Position numbers and translations under genes: made by a program. DNA of 64,000 bases from Polynucleobacter sp. AM-7D1. GTDB lineage: Bacteria; Pseudomonadota; Gammaproteobacteria; Burkholderiales; Burkholderiaceae. Location of the stretch: assembly GCF_018688455.1 (NCBI RefSeq), contig NZ_CP061319.1, positions 1,674,001-1,738,000 of the forward strand, in the 5' to 3' direction. The notes beneath the pieces were generated by a model, which did no database searches, was not told the origin of the DNA, and saw nothing but the letters and a program-made list of their open reading frames with translations. Shown here one piece after another: positions 56,993 through 64,000 of this stretch (position 1 is the first letter of the stretch; the number at the start of each line of letters is the position of its first letter).

Positions 56993-57561
56993 GCATCAGC
57001 TCCTCTAAACTCATCATCCTGGATCGCGATGGTGTGATCAATGAAGATCGAGATGATTATGTGAAGTCGAGCGATGAGTGGGTTCCACTGCCTGGCAGCC
57101 TTGAGGCAATTGCACTACTCAATCAAGCTGGCTATCAAATTGCTGTAGCGACGAACCAGTCTGGTTTGGCACGAGGATATTTCAACATTAATGATCTCCA
57201 TGCCATGCATTCCAAGATGGATAGACTCCTCAAACCCTTGGGTGGCCATATCGACAGTATTTTCTTTTGCCCACATACCGATGCCAATGCATGCGATTGC
57301 CGCAAGCCTTTGCCGGGAATGATGAAAGAAATTGCACTACGTTATAAAAAAAATCAGAGCGACAGCCCTTTATTAGGGGTACCGATTGTTGGCGATTCCT
57401 TGCGCGACCTTCTAGCGGGCATCGCCTTAGGTGCTAGCCCGCATTTAGTCTTAACCGGCAAAGGTAATAAAACTTTGGAAAAGGGTGGCCTCCCTGAGGG
57501 GACACAGATTCATGCAGATTTGATGGCATTTGCGACCGCACTCCTGCAAGATAAGGTTTAA
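56989..57561 (+). CDS. gmhB: D-glycero-beta-D-manno-heptose 1,7-bisphosphate 7-phosphatase
   Basis: A 190-residue HAD-type phosphatase for ADP-heptose synthesis. The nucleophile D12 and acid D14 are in LDRDGVINED; the zinc-binding loop is FFCPHTDANACDCRKP near residue 103; GDSLRDLLAG is motif IV. It supplies the donor pathway for WaaF at 16079. It overlaps glyS by 4 bases and is followed 7 bases later by plsC. Confidence 0.94.
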   Translation: MSISSSKLIILDRDGVINEDRDDYVKSSDEWVPLPGSLEAIALLNQAGYQIAVATNQSGLARGYFNINDLHAMHSKMDRLLKPLGGHIDSIFFCPHTDANACDCRKPLPGMMKEIALRYKKNQSDSPLLGVPIVGDSLRDLLAGIALGASPHLVLTGKGNKTLEKGGLPEGTQIHADLMAFATALLQDKV

Positions 57562-57568
57562 TAGAAAT

Positions 57569-58309
57569 ATGATTTTTATTCGCTCAGCCCTATTTACGCT
57601 CTTCCTGCTAATATTCACGCCGATCTGGTCGGTACTCTGTATTCTCGTTTTTCCTTTCCTAAATCCTGAGAACCGCTATCGCTTTATCGGTCTGTGGAAT
57701 AAGGTAGTGATCTGGATTTTGCAACCTCTCTGTGGCATTCGTTACGAAATTCGGGGTATGGAAAACATGATGGCAGTTTTGGATAAACCGGTTGTTGTAT
57801 TGAGTAAACATCAGTCCGCCTACGAAACCATTTTTTATATTGCTAAACTTCCTAAGCAGGTCTGCTTCGTTTTCAAAAGAGAATTGCTTTGGATTCCTTT
57901 CTTTGGTTGGGCCTTGGCTTTGCTCAAGATGATTCACATTAATCGCAATAGCAAAGAAACTGCCGCCCTCTCCGTTGTTGGTCAGGGTAAAAAACGTTTG
58001 AGTGAAGGCAAATGGATTTTGTTATTTCCAGAGGGTACCAGAACACCGACCGGATCCCACCAGCCATATAGCAAAGGTGGCGCAAGACTGGCGAGTGCTA
58101 CTGAGGCACTGGTAATACCCATTGCTCATAATGCAGGTCGATGCTGGCCCAAGAATAGCTTTCTAAAGCAACCTGGAACAGTCATCTTCTCAATCGGACC
58201 TGCCATCACCTCCGTCGGAAAAACAGGCGGACAACTGCATCAAGAAGTAGAGAAATGGATTGAGGCTGAAATGCGCTTGATTGATCCTAGCGCTTACCAA
58301 CAAAACTAG
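57569..58309 (+). CDS. 1-acyl-sn-glycerol-3-phosphate acyltransferase (PlsC-like)
   Basis: A 246-residue membrane-bound acyltransferase. I start at ATG 57569, because the longer frame overlaps gmhB. A membrane segment covers about 5-28. Motif I is HQSAYE, that is HX4E in place of the classical HX4D; FPEGTRTPTG is motif III. Related betaproteobacterial proteins also carry Glu here as far as I recall. It should make phosphatidic acid or acylate a related lipid. It ends 4 bases before the convergent rsmA. Confidence 0.88.
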   Translation: MIFIRSALFTLFLLIFTPIWSVLCILVFPFLNPENRYRFIGLWNKVVIWILQPLCGIRYEIRGMENMMAVLDKPVVVLSKHQSAYETIFYIAKLPKQVCFVFKRELLWIPFFGWALALLKMIHINRNSKETAALSVVGQGKKRLSEGKWILLFPEGTRTPTGSHQPYSKGGARLASATEALVIPIAHNAGRCWPKNSFLKQPGTVIFSIGPAITSVGKTGGQLHQEVEKWIEAEMRLIDPSAYQQN

Positions 58310-58313
58310 GAAC

Positions 58314-59093
58314 TTAGTGAGCTAAAGTTTTAGCCCACTCAATATAGCGCTCCACCGGAATATCCTGGGCACGCGCCTTTAACTCCGATTCAGATAAAGA
58401 GAGTCGATCTGCAAAAGCTGATAGGTTGGTGCGTAGCATTTTTCTTCTCTGAGAAAACGCTGCGGCCACGACCTTTTCCAAGGCATGCCACTGCGCATCA
58501 CTTAAGTTGAAGTCGCGTCGCGGAATCATGCGCACGACTGCTGAATTGACTTTAGGTTGTGGGTCGAAAGCTTCTGGCGGGACTTCCAAAACCTGCTCCA
58601 TATCATAGCGAGCTTGCAGCATGACAGATAGCCGGCTGAATTCAGAACCGCCAGCCTTAGAGACCATGCGCTCAACCACTTCAGCTTGGAGCATGAATAC
58701 CTGCTCATCAATCGCATGGGCAGCAGAAACAAGATGAAAGAGTAATGGCGAGGAAATGTTGTAAGGCAAGTTACCAACCACCTTACACAGGCTACTATTA
58801 GCTGGACGCGCGTTTGCCCATTCGAGGAAATCAAACTTGAGTGCATCCCCCTCGATGACATTGAGACCCTTGAGACTCTCTTGATTCCAGTACGAGACTA
58901 AGTCTCTATCAATCTCTAGAAGGTCTAAATGATCTAGGTTGTTTAATAAAGGTATTGTCAGTGCGCCAAGGCCAGGACCGATCTCAATCACATGCATATT
59001 TTCACTAGGATTGATTGCAGCAATAATGGAATAAATTACTCCAGAATCCTGCAGAAAATTTTGGCCAAATCGTTTACGAGCGCGATGCGTCAT
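58314..59093 (-). CDS. rsmA: 16S rRNA dimethyltransferase RsmA (KsgA)
   Basis: A 259-residue methyltransferase that dimethylates two adenines near the 3' end of 16S rRNA. RKRFGQNFLQD at the N-terminus, IGPGLGALT for SAM binding near residue 40 and the catalytic NLPYNISSPLL near 108 are diagnostic. It overlaps pdxA by 4 bases (ATGA) and is last in the lptD-surA-pdxA-rsmA operon. Confidence 0.97.
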   Translation of the reverse strand: MTHRARKRFGQNFLQDSGVIYSIIAAINPSENMHVIEIGPGLGALTIPLLNNLDHLDLLEIDRDLVSYWNQESLKGLNVIEGDALKFDFLEWANARPANSSLCKVVGNLPYNISSPLLFHLVSAAHAIDEQVFMLQAEVVERMVSKAGGSEFSRLSVMLQARYDMEQVLEVPPEAFDPQPKVNSAVVRMIPRRDFNLSDAQWHALEKVVAAAFSQRRKMLRTNLSAFADRLSLSESELKARAQDIPVERYIEWAKTLAH

Positions 59094-60109
59094 GTTTTTA
59101 AATTCTTTACATTGATAGCCAATTGGTAGGCCAAGCGTAGTGCCTCTAACATGCTGCCTGAATCTGCCAGACCCTTACCAGCAAGGTCTAGAGCTGTGCC
59201 ATGATCTACTGAAGTCCGGATAATCGGCAAGCCTAAGGTGATATTCACTCCACCACCAAAGCTCACAAACTTAAAAGGCGCCAAACCTTGATCGTGATAC
59301 ATCGCAATAAACGCATCTACGCTATCTAAGGTTTTAGCATCAAACATCGTATCACCTGGATAAGGTCCGCTTACCTGAATGCCTAGATTTTTAGCAACTT
59401 TGATAGCAGGTTCAATCACATCAATTTCTTCACGACCGAGGTAGCCTGATTCACCCGCATGAGGATTAAGTCCTGCCACCCGAATCACAGGCTTAGCAAT
59501 GCCAAATTTTGTCTGCAAGTCCTGATCGACAATCTGAATCGTTTCTAAAAGATACTGTTGATTTAACGCTTTGGGAACTTCTCTCAAAGGTAAATGGGTT
59601 GTAACTAAAGCCACTCGGAGGTCGCGACTTTTCTGCAAACCTAAAAAACCTGATGGTAATGTTGCGCATAACATCATTACAACATGCTCTTGATGGCAAA
59701 GCTGAGCTAGATATTCAGTATGTCCAGTAAATAAGTCGTCACTTGAAACATTGCCTTCGTTGATAACACTCTTTTGTATAGGCGCGGTTACCATCGCATC
59801 AAAACGGCCTTCAAGACATCCCTTAACGGCGGCATCCAGAATATTTAGGACATACTGAGCGTTTTTAGGATTGAGCTGGCCTGCTATTGCTGGGGTAGCT
59901 AAAGCAATTGACTCCACACTCAGGCGGTTCGATAACTCTTGAGGAATCTTAGTCGCAGGGATCAAGCTGGGGTCAGCAAGCAAAGTAATCGTGCTTGCGG
60001 GCTGCTCTTGCAAGAAGGCTAAAGCAGCTGCAAGAGAAACCTCTGGACCAACCCCTGCGGGCTCTCCAGAACTAATGACTAAGTTAACGAGGGCTGGCTG
60101 CTGGATCAT
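59090..60109 (-). CDS. pdxA: 4-hydroxythreonine-4-phosphate dehydrogenase (PdxA)
   Basis: A 339-residue NAD-dependent enzyme for pyridoxal phosphate synthesis. SGEPAGVGPEV near the start, FTGHTEYLA, GLNPHAGESGYLGREE near 215 and AMYHDQGLAPFK near 270, with metal-binding His residues, are all present. It overlaps surA by 26 bases and rsmA by 4. Confidence 0.97.
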   Translation of the reverse strand: MIQQPALVNLVISSGEPAGVGPEVSLAAALAFLQEQPASTITLLADPSLIPATKIPQELSNRLSVESIALATPAIAGQLNPKNAQYVLNILDAAVKGCLEGRFDAMVTAPIQKSVINEGNVSSDDLFTGHTEYLAQLCHQEHVVMMLCATLPSGFLGLQKSRDLRVALVTTHLPLREVPKALNQQYLLETIQIVDQDLQTKFGIAKPVIRVAGLNPHAGESGYLGREEIDVIEPAIKVAKNLGIQVSGPYPGDTMFDAKTLDSVDAFIAMYHDQGLAPFKFVSFGGGVNITLGLPIIRTSVDHGTALDLAGKGLADSGSMLEALRLAYQLAINVKNLKT

Positions 60110-61532
60110 CTGCGTTAATGATCTTCACCGTAGCGGTGTCACGTAATTCACGCAACCAATCTTGATAAGCCTGCTCGAACTTACGCTCACGGATTGCCGC
60201 ACGGGCAAATTGACGCTGCTTTTCCAGAGTTAGTTGCGCTTCACGACGCTCGAGTACCTGAATCAAATGCCAACCAAACTCGGTCTTCACCGGGTTACTC
60301 ACTTCACCAATTTGCAAGCGATTCATTGCTTGATCAAACTCAGGAACTAAGTCGCCAGGACCCATCCAACCTAGATTCCCGCCATTGGCTGCTGATCCAT
60401 CTTCGGAATACTTTTTAGCCAGTTCGCCAAAATCAGCAGTCTTTGTGCGAACCTGGTCACGATAACCAGCTAGTCGTCTTTCAGCATCTTGATCAGTTAA
60501 CCCAGCACGACTGCGCAATAAGATATGGCGAGATAAAGTCTGCGTCACCATAATGCTTTGTGGGGTATTTGCACCTTCTTGGGGAGCAGCTTGCTGCGGC
60601 TCAGGAGCGCCGGCAACTAGCGCACGACGATCAAGGACCTTGAGTACGTGATAGCCAGCTGGGCTCCTTACTACTGCGTTAGCGAGTTGCCCACCACCTG
60701 TATTTCTCACAGCTTCATAAAATAATTGCGGCAAGCGATCTGGGGTGCGGTAGCCCAAGTCCTGAAACTTAATTTTTGGATTATCTTTTGCAGCCATCGC
60801 ACCCAGCTGCAAAAAATCGACATCGCCACGTGCTTCACGTAATAAAGATTCTGCCTGCTTCTTTGCTGCAGCCTGGGCACCAGCACCTGCACTCGCATCT
60901 ACTGGAATAAAAATCTGAGCCACATCTATTTCCTCTGGCTCACCTTTAGCGGCTGAAGTAGATCGTGCCACCCTCCCCCCACCGGCTACTTCGCGATTGC
61001 GATCAGTAATGAAATTATCCACCTCTGCATCAGAAATCTTAATCTTGCCTTCTACCTCGCGCTCGCGATAGCGACTAATGATTACATCATCACGCAACAT
61101 TTGGCGATAGCGATCATAGGTGCTACCAGTCGCAGCAATTTTTACTTTCAGTTCAGCAACTGTTAATTTATTCTTAGCCGCTATATCACCAATAATCTTG
61201 TCGAGTTCCTTGTTGCTAACTGCAACACCTTCTTGCTCAGCATTTTGTAGTTGGATCTTTTCAACAATCAGACGCTCGAGCACGGTCTTACGTAAAGTCG
61301 CTGCGTCAGGAAGTTTGGTTCCCTGCTTTTGTAAGGCCATGATGCGATCATCAATCTCTTTACGCGTCACGTAGCCTGTATTTACGACCGCTGCAACACC
61401 ATCAATATTACGAATTTTGCTATCAGCCGCAGTCTTTGAGCCATCTTGTGCAAGCGCGAACTGAGGCATAAGAGCAGTGCCAGCCAAAATCATGGCTGCA
61501 AGGGCTTGGTTAAATCGATTCCTACGCATCAT
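60084..61532 (-). CDS. surA: Periplasmic chaperone and peptidyl-prolyl isomerase SurA
   Basis: A 482-residue exported chaperone. A signal peptide ends near residue 28 (ALAQ before DGSK). The N-terminal chaperone domain is followed by two parvulin domains, at about 200-300 (weakly conserved) and 330-440 (with ANGGNLGWMGPGDLVPEFD). It escorts outer-membrane proteins, among them the LptD encoded just upstream. Its start overlaps the lptD stop in an ATGA. Confidence 0.95.
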   Translation of the reverse strand: MMRRNRFNQALAAMILAGTALMPQFALAQDGSKTAADSKIRNIDGVAAVVNTGYVTRKEIDDRIMALQKQGTKLPDAATLRKTVLERLIVEKIQLQNAEQEGVAVSNKELDKIIGDIAAKNKLTVAELKVKIAATGSTYDRYRQMLRDDVIISRYREREVEGKIKISDAEVDNFITDRNREVAGGGRVARSTSAAKGEPEEIDVAQIFIPVDASAGAGAQAAAKKQAESLLREARGDVDFLQLGAMAAKDNPKIKFQDLGYRTPDRLPQLFYEAVRNTGGGQLANAVVRSPAGYHVLKVLDRRALVAGAPEPQQAAPQEGANTPQSIMVTQTLSRHILLRSRAGLTDQDAERRLAGYRDQVRTKTADFGELAKKYSEDGSAANGGNLGWMGPGDLVPEFDQAMNRLQIGEVSNPVKTEFGWHLIQVLERREAQLTLEKQRQFARAAIRERKFEQAYQDWLRELRDTATVKIINADDPAASPR

Positions 61533-64000
61533 TGATAGTTCTCATATATTGAAGGTGGTATAGGCTTGGTGGTAGGCATATATCCAGGAACATTTAGCTT
61601 CATGATATCAACTGGATTGCTACCAGCGCTACCAAATCCCCTAAATTCTATTTGGAATAAAACCTGGGTAGTGGTTATTTGTGAGGTATTGAGCATTTGA
61701 GAGTAAGCACCGCGTAAGGTCCAGCAATCGCGCATCCACTCCAAGGCCACTAATGTATTCAATGTTTTAGTAGTTAAGGCATCGTAACCCCAGCGCCCCA
61801 ATACAGATACTTCACGAGTAATGGGCCACTGGCCTGAGAGGTTGTATTGATCAGTGGTAGTGACTGCGGTTGAAACTGGGGTAAGTTGATTGGTTGATCC
61901 AAAAACGTTTCGATAACCAAAATTCAAGCTGCGCCCAGGTGTTGGGCGCCAACTCCCCCCAACAGTTGTTTGCATTAAGCGGTTTAATTGAGTGTTGTAC
62001 TGACCAAACGCATCAGCGCTAAAGTTCCCAAGCAATCTAACCGAACCAGCCCCTAGAGTGTCTGAGTAGGTTGTCGGATTTGTATTTGTAGCCCCGAGAG
62101 TCACCTTCTGCCCAGTAAAGTCCTGCCGTTGCGCAAGCGTTACTGTCGCACGTTCTGCACCAGTATTTGCCTCGATCATGCGACTGGTCATACCCATAGT
62201 CAGCTTATTGTTATCCGCAATACGGTCATTACCCACAAAGTCATTTTCAGCAAAGATCTGACTTATTCCGAAGCCCGCGTATGCTGTATCGAAAACTGGA
62301 GTGTAGGTTTGATTCTGATAGGGCGTGTAAACATAAAAAGCTCTTGGTTCCATTGTGAGCAACATGTCGCGCCCAAAGAAACCCTTTAACTCAGCAGCAT
62401 CTCTTTCAAATGCCAAGCCTGAATCAAGACTGAATGTGGGTATCGTAAAGCCTTGTACAGCTGGCGCTCCTACAGGGTTATATGGAGTTGCGTTATATGT
62501 ATTCGACTGAAAACTCACCTTGGGAGTGATGTAATAACCAGGAGTAATTTGTGGCAGCGCCATAGCACCCTTAATCACCGTTCGATCAGCCTCACTGTAT
62601 ATGCCTGGAGCAGTTGCAGCTAAGTTACCGCCAATGTTGTAAGCAAAACGCGTGTAATCCGTTGAAAATGTGGTTGTAGGCCCTGAAGGCAAGGTTATGT
62701 ATTTGCCACTAGAGTCCGCCACTGTAGGGGTAAGACGATTGTTATATGTTGCCGTTACACTTGGGAGGATGTTGTAAGGAGACTGGACTGTGACCGTTGG
62801 ATCAGGCTGCAATGTCTGGAAAGTCATCGCTCTTGCGGCAACCGTCCAATTACTTAAACTTCCGGTTAAGTTCTTAGTAGTACCAACCTCTTGACGAAAT
62901 TGATTGGTAACTGCACCCGCAATACTTTGCGAAAAGTCGGTCGGATAAAGGTTATCTGAAACCCGCGCCACATTGGCATAACCAGTCCAAGCACCAGCAA
63001 TGGGGATACCACCCATACCCAATAAATCACCACTAAAATTCTGTCTTTGCTGCCAGTCATAACGCCAACGATCAGTTCCAGTCTTACGGTCGTAAGGAAG
63101 GTAATCACCCATTAAGTTGCCAGAGTACTGCCGATCCAAAAACTGATACTTAGCGCCTAACTGCACTCCACGTTGGCCCATTACTCGAGGCAGCAATAGC
63201 AAGTCACGATTAGGCGCAATATTGGCGTAGTAAGGCGTCGTCACATCAATACCATTATTGGAGTTATAACCAGCTACCGGTGCCAAAATTCCGGAACGCC
63301 GTTGATTTGATGTTGGTGCGGTGAAGTAAGGAACATAAGCAATGGGTACATCAAAGAATCGCATGACACCGTTTGTACCAACCATTTCTTTTTGTTCGTT
63401 ATCAATCTCAAGCGTACTGGCCGTGAAATACCAATCTAAGTTTTCTGGGGTGCAAGTTGTATAAGTTGCTTTATCAAATACAAATACATCTGAAGTTTCA
63501 ATCGTTAATTTTTTTGCATTGCCACTTGCTCTGTTATCACGCAGTTCGTAATTCGGGGATTCCATTTCACCATTACGAGCATCTACCCGAAAACGTGCCT
63601 TTGGTCCTTTGAAAGATGCGTTACCTTTTGAAAATTCAGTATTACCCAATAAGTTAGCTATATCAGAATCAGGATCATATTTAATTTCATCCGCTTTAAT
63701 CACTGCACCGTTACGACGAATTTGCGCACGTCCTTTTAAGCGCATTTCACGATCGACAATTCCATCAATCGAATCACTGGAAGTAAACGTCAATGCATTA
63801 CCATCAGCGATAGGCTTACCAACCCGTAATTGATCATCCAACTTTAAGACAGTGACATCGCCACGATCGGGGATTAATACGGAGTTAGCAGAGCTACCTA
63901 ATGACTGTGATGAAGGAGGTAAAGGTGCAGGTGCCTGAGCCATACTTAAGTGGGCAAATTGCGACAATGCAACCCCCATCATTACGCGTAGGGTGACAGA
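61529..64000 (-). CDS. lptD: LPS-assembly protein LptD (start lies beyond right edge)
   Basis: An outer-membrane barrel that inserts LPS. At least 817 residues are visible. The OstA/LptA-like periplasmic domain is at about 50-190 (counted from ATG 63982) and the barrel follows to the end. Cys near CTPEN and RDCW could make the inter-domain disulfides. ATG 63982 has no ribosome site, and the signal peptide that it would give lacks the positive n-region; the frame stays open to the edge with an Arg upstream, so I infer that the real start is outside. surA, pdxA and rsmA follow with overlaps. Confidence 0.93.
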   Translation of the reverse strand, partial: SVTLRVMMGVALSQFAHLSMAQAPAPLPPSSQSLGSSANSVLIPDRGDVTVLKLDDQLRVGKPIADGNALTFTSSDSIDGIVDREMRLKGRAQIRRNGAVIKADEIKYDPDSDIANLLGNTEFSKGNASFKGPKARFRVDARNGEMESPNYELRDNRASGNAKKLTIETSDVFVFDKATYTTCTPENLDWYFTASTLEIDNEQKEMVGTNGVMRFFDVPIAYVPYFTAPTSNQRRSGILAPVAGYNSNNGIDVTTPYYANIAPNRDLLLLPRVMGQRGVQLGAKYQFLDRQYSGNLMGDYLPYDRKTGTDRWRYDWQQRQNFSGDLLGMGGIPIAGAWTGYANVARVSDNLYPTDFSQSIAGAVTNQFRQEVGTTKNLTGSLSNWTVAARAMTFQTLQPDPTVTVQSPYNILPSVTATYNNRLTPTVADSSGKYITLPSGPTTTFSTDYTRFAYNIGGNLAATAPGIYSEADRTVIKGAMALPQITPGYYITPKVSFQSNTYNATPYNPVGAPAVQGFTIPTFSLDSGLAFERDAAELKGFFGRDMLLTMEPRAFYVYTPYQNQTYTPVFDTAYAGFGISQIFAENDFVGNDRIADNNKLTMGMTSRMIEANTGAERATVTLAQRQDFTGQKVTLGATNTNPTTYSDTLGAGSVRLLGNFSADAFGQYNTQLNRLMQTTVGGSWRPTPGRSLNFGYRNVFGSTNQLTPVSTAVTTTDQYNLSGQWPITREVSVLGRWGYDALTTKTLNTLVALEWMRDCWTLRGAYSQMLNTSQITTTQVLFQIEFRGFGSAGSNPVDIMKLNVPGYMPTTKPIPPSIYENYQ

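Overview
The window is a stretch of bacterial chromosome that I assign to Polynucleobacter or a very close freshwater relative in the Burkholderiaceae (Betaproteobacteria). The grounds are the gene content and order: pgk-pyk-fba-purC-purE-purK-sua5, recA-recX-sucC-sucD-terC-pilin, miaB-ybeY-corC-lnt-glyQ-glyS-gmhB-plsC and lptD-surA-pdxA-rsmA. The moderate base composition and very short intergenic gaps agree. Gram-negative outer-membrane genes (lptD, surA, waaF, gmhB, lnt) are present. I see no rRNA, CRISPR array, prophage or complete insertion sequence, and only one tRNA.

Layout. Positions 1-1700 are AT-rich and accessory: the 3' end of an unidentified gene, a TniQ-family transposition protein and a gene-poor boundary. 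Positions 1701-5588 hold a three-gene signalling operon that resembles Bordetella bvgR-bvgA-bvgS: a degenerate EAL protein, a NarL/LuxR-type response regulator and a hybrid sensor kinase with a periplasmic solute-binding domain. dacB (PBP4) follows. From 14692 down to 7151 a co-oriented minus-strand block carries lower glycolysis, early purine synthesis and the tRNA t6A gene sua5. Positions 14904-20690 carry ilvE, a CHCC zinc-finger protein, waaF, two small unknown genes, an M48 periplasmic protease and moaC. Positions 20694-26064 carry a two-subunit Na+/solute symporter next to a cNMP-binding/CBS/DUF294 regulator and a DEDD exonuclease. Then come a type IV pilin, terC, sucCD and recA-recX with a clear LexA box, followed by small membrane proteins and a CAU tRNA.

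Positions 33000-45800 form the most variable middle part: a MOSC protein, an MHS-type MFS carrier with a large periplasmic insert, a TRAP transporter (dctPQM) divergent from a cytoplasmic gamma-glutamyltransferase-like hydrolase, a TRIC-type channel, maleylacetoacetate isomerase, an AEC permease, a gamma carbonic anhydrase, and amt divergent from a Rap1a/Tai-like gene with an NtrC-like site between them. From 45827 to the right edge the content is housekeeping: htpG, a rhodanese, an antiporter, the miaB-to-plsC operon and the convergent lptD-surA-pdxA-rsmA operon.

Most genes have ordinary, well-supported roles. The parts most worth a second look are the TniQ edge, the BvgRAS-like operon, the symporter/DUF294/exonuclease module with an EF-hand-like loop inside the symporter, the TRAP plus oxamate-hydrolase-like pair, and the absence of phoH/ybeZ between miaB and ybeY. 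I did not find a system that I can defend as wholly new.
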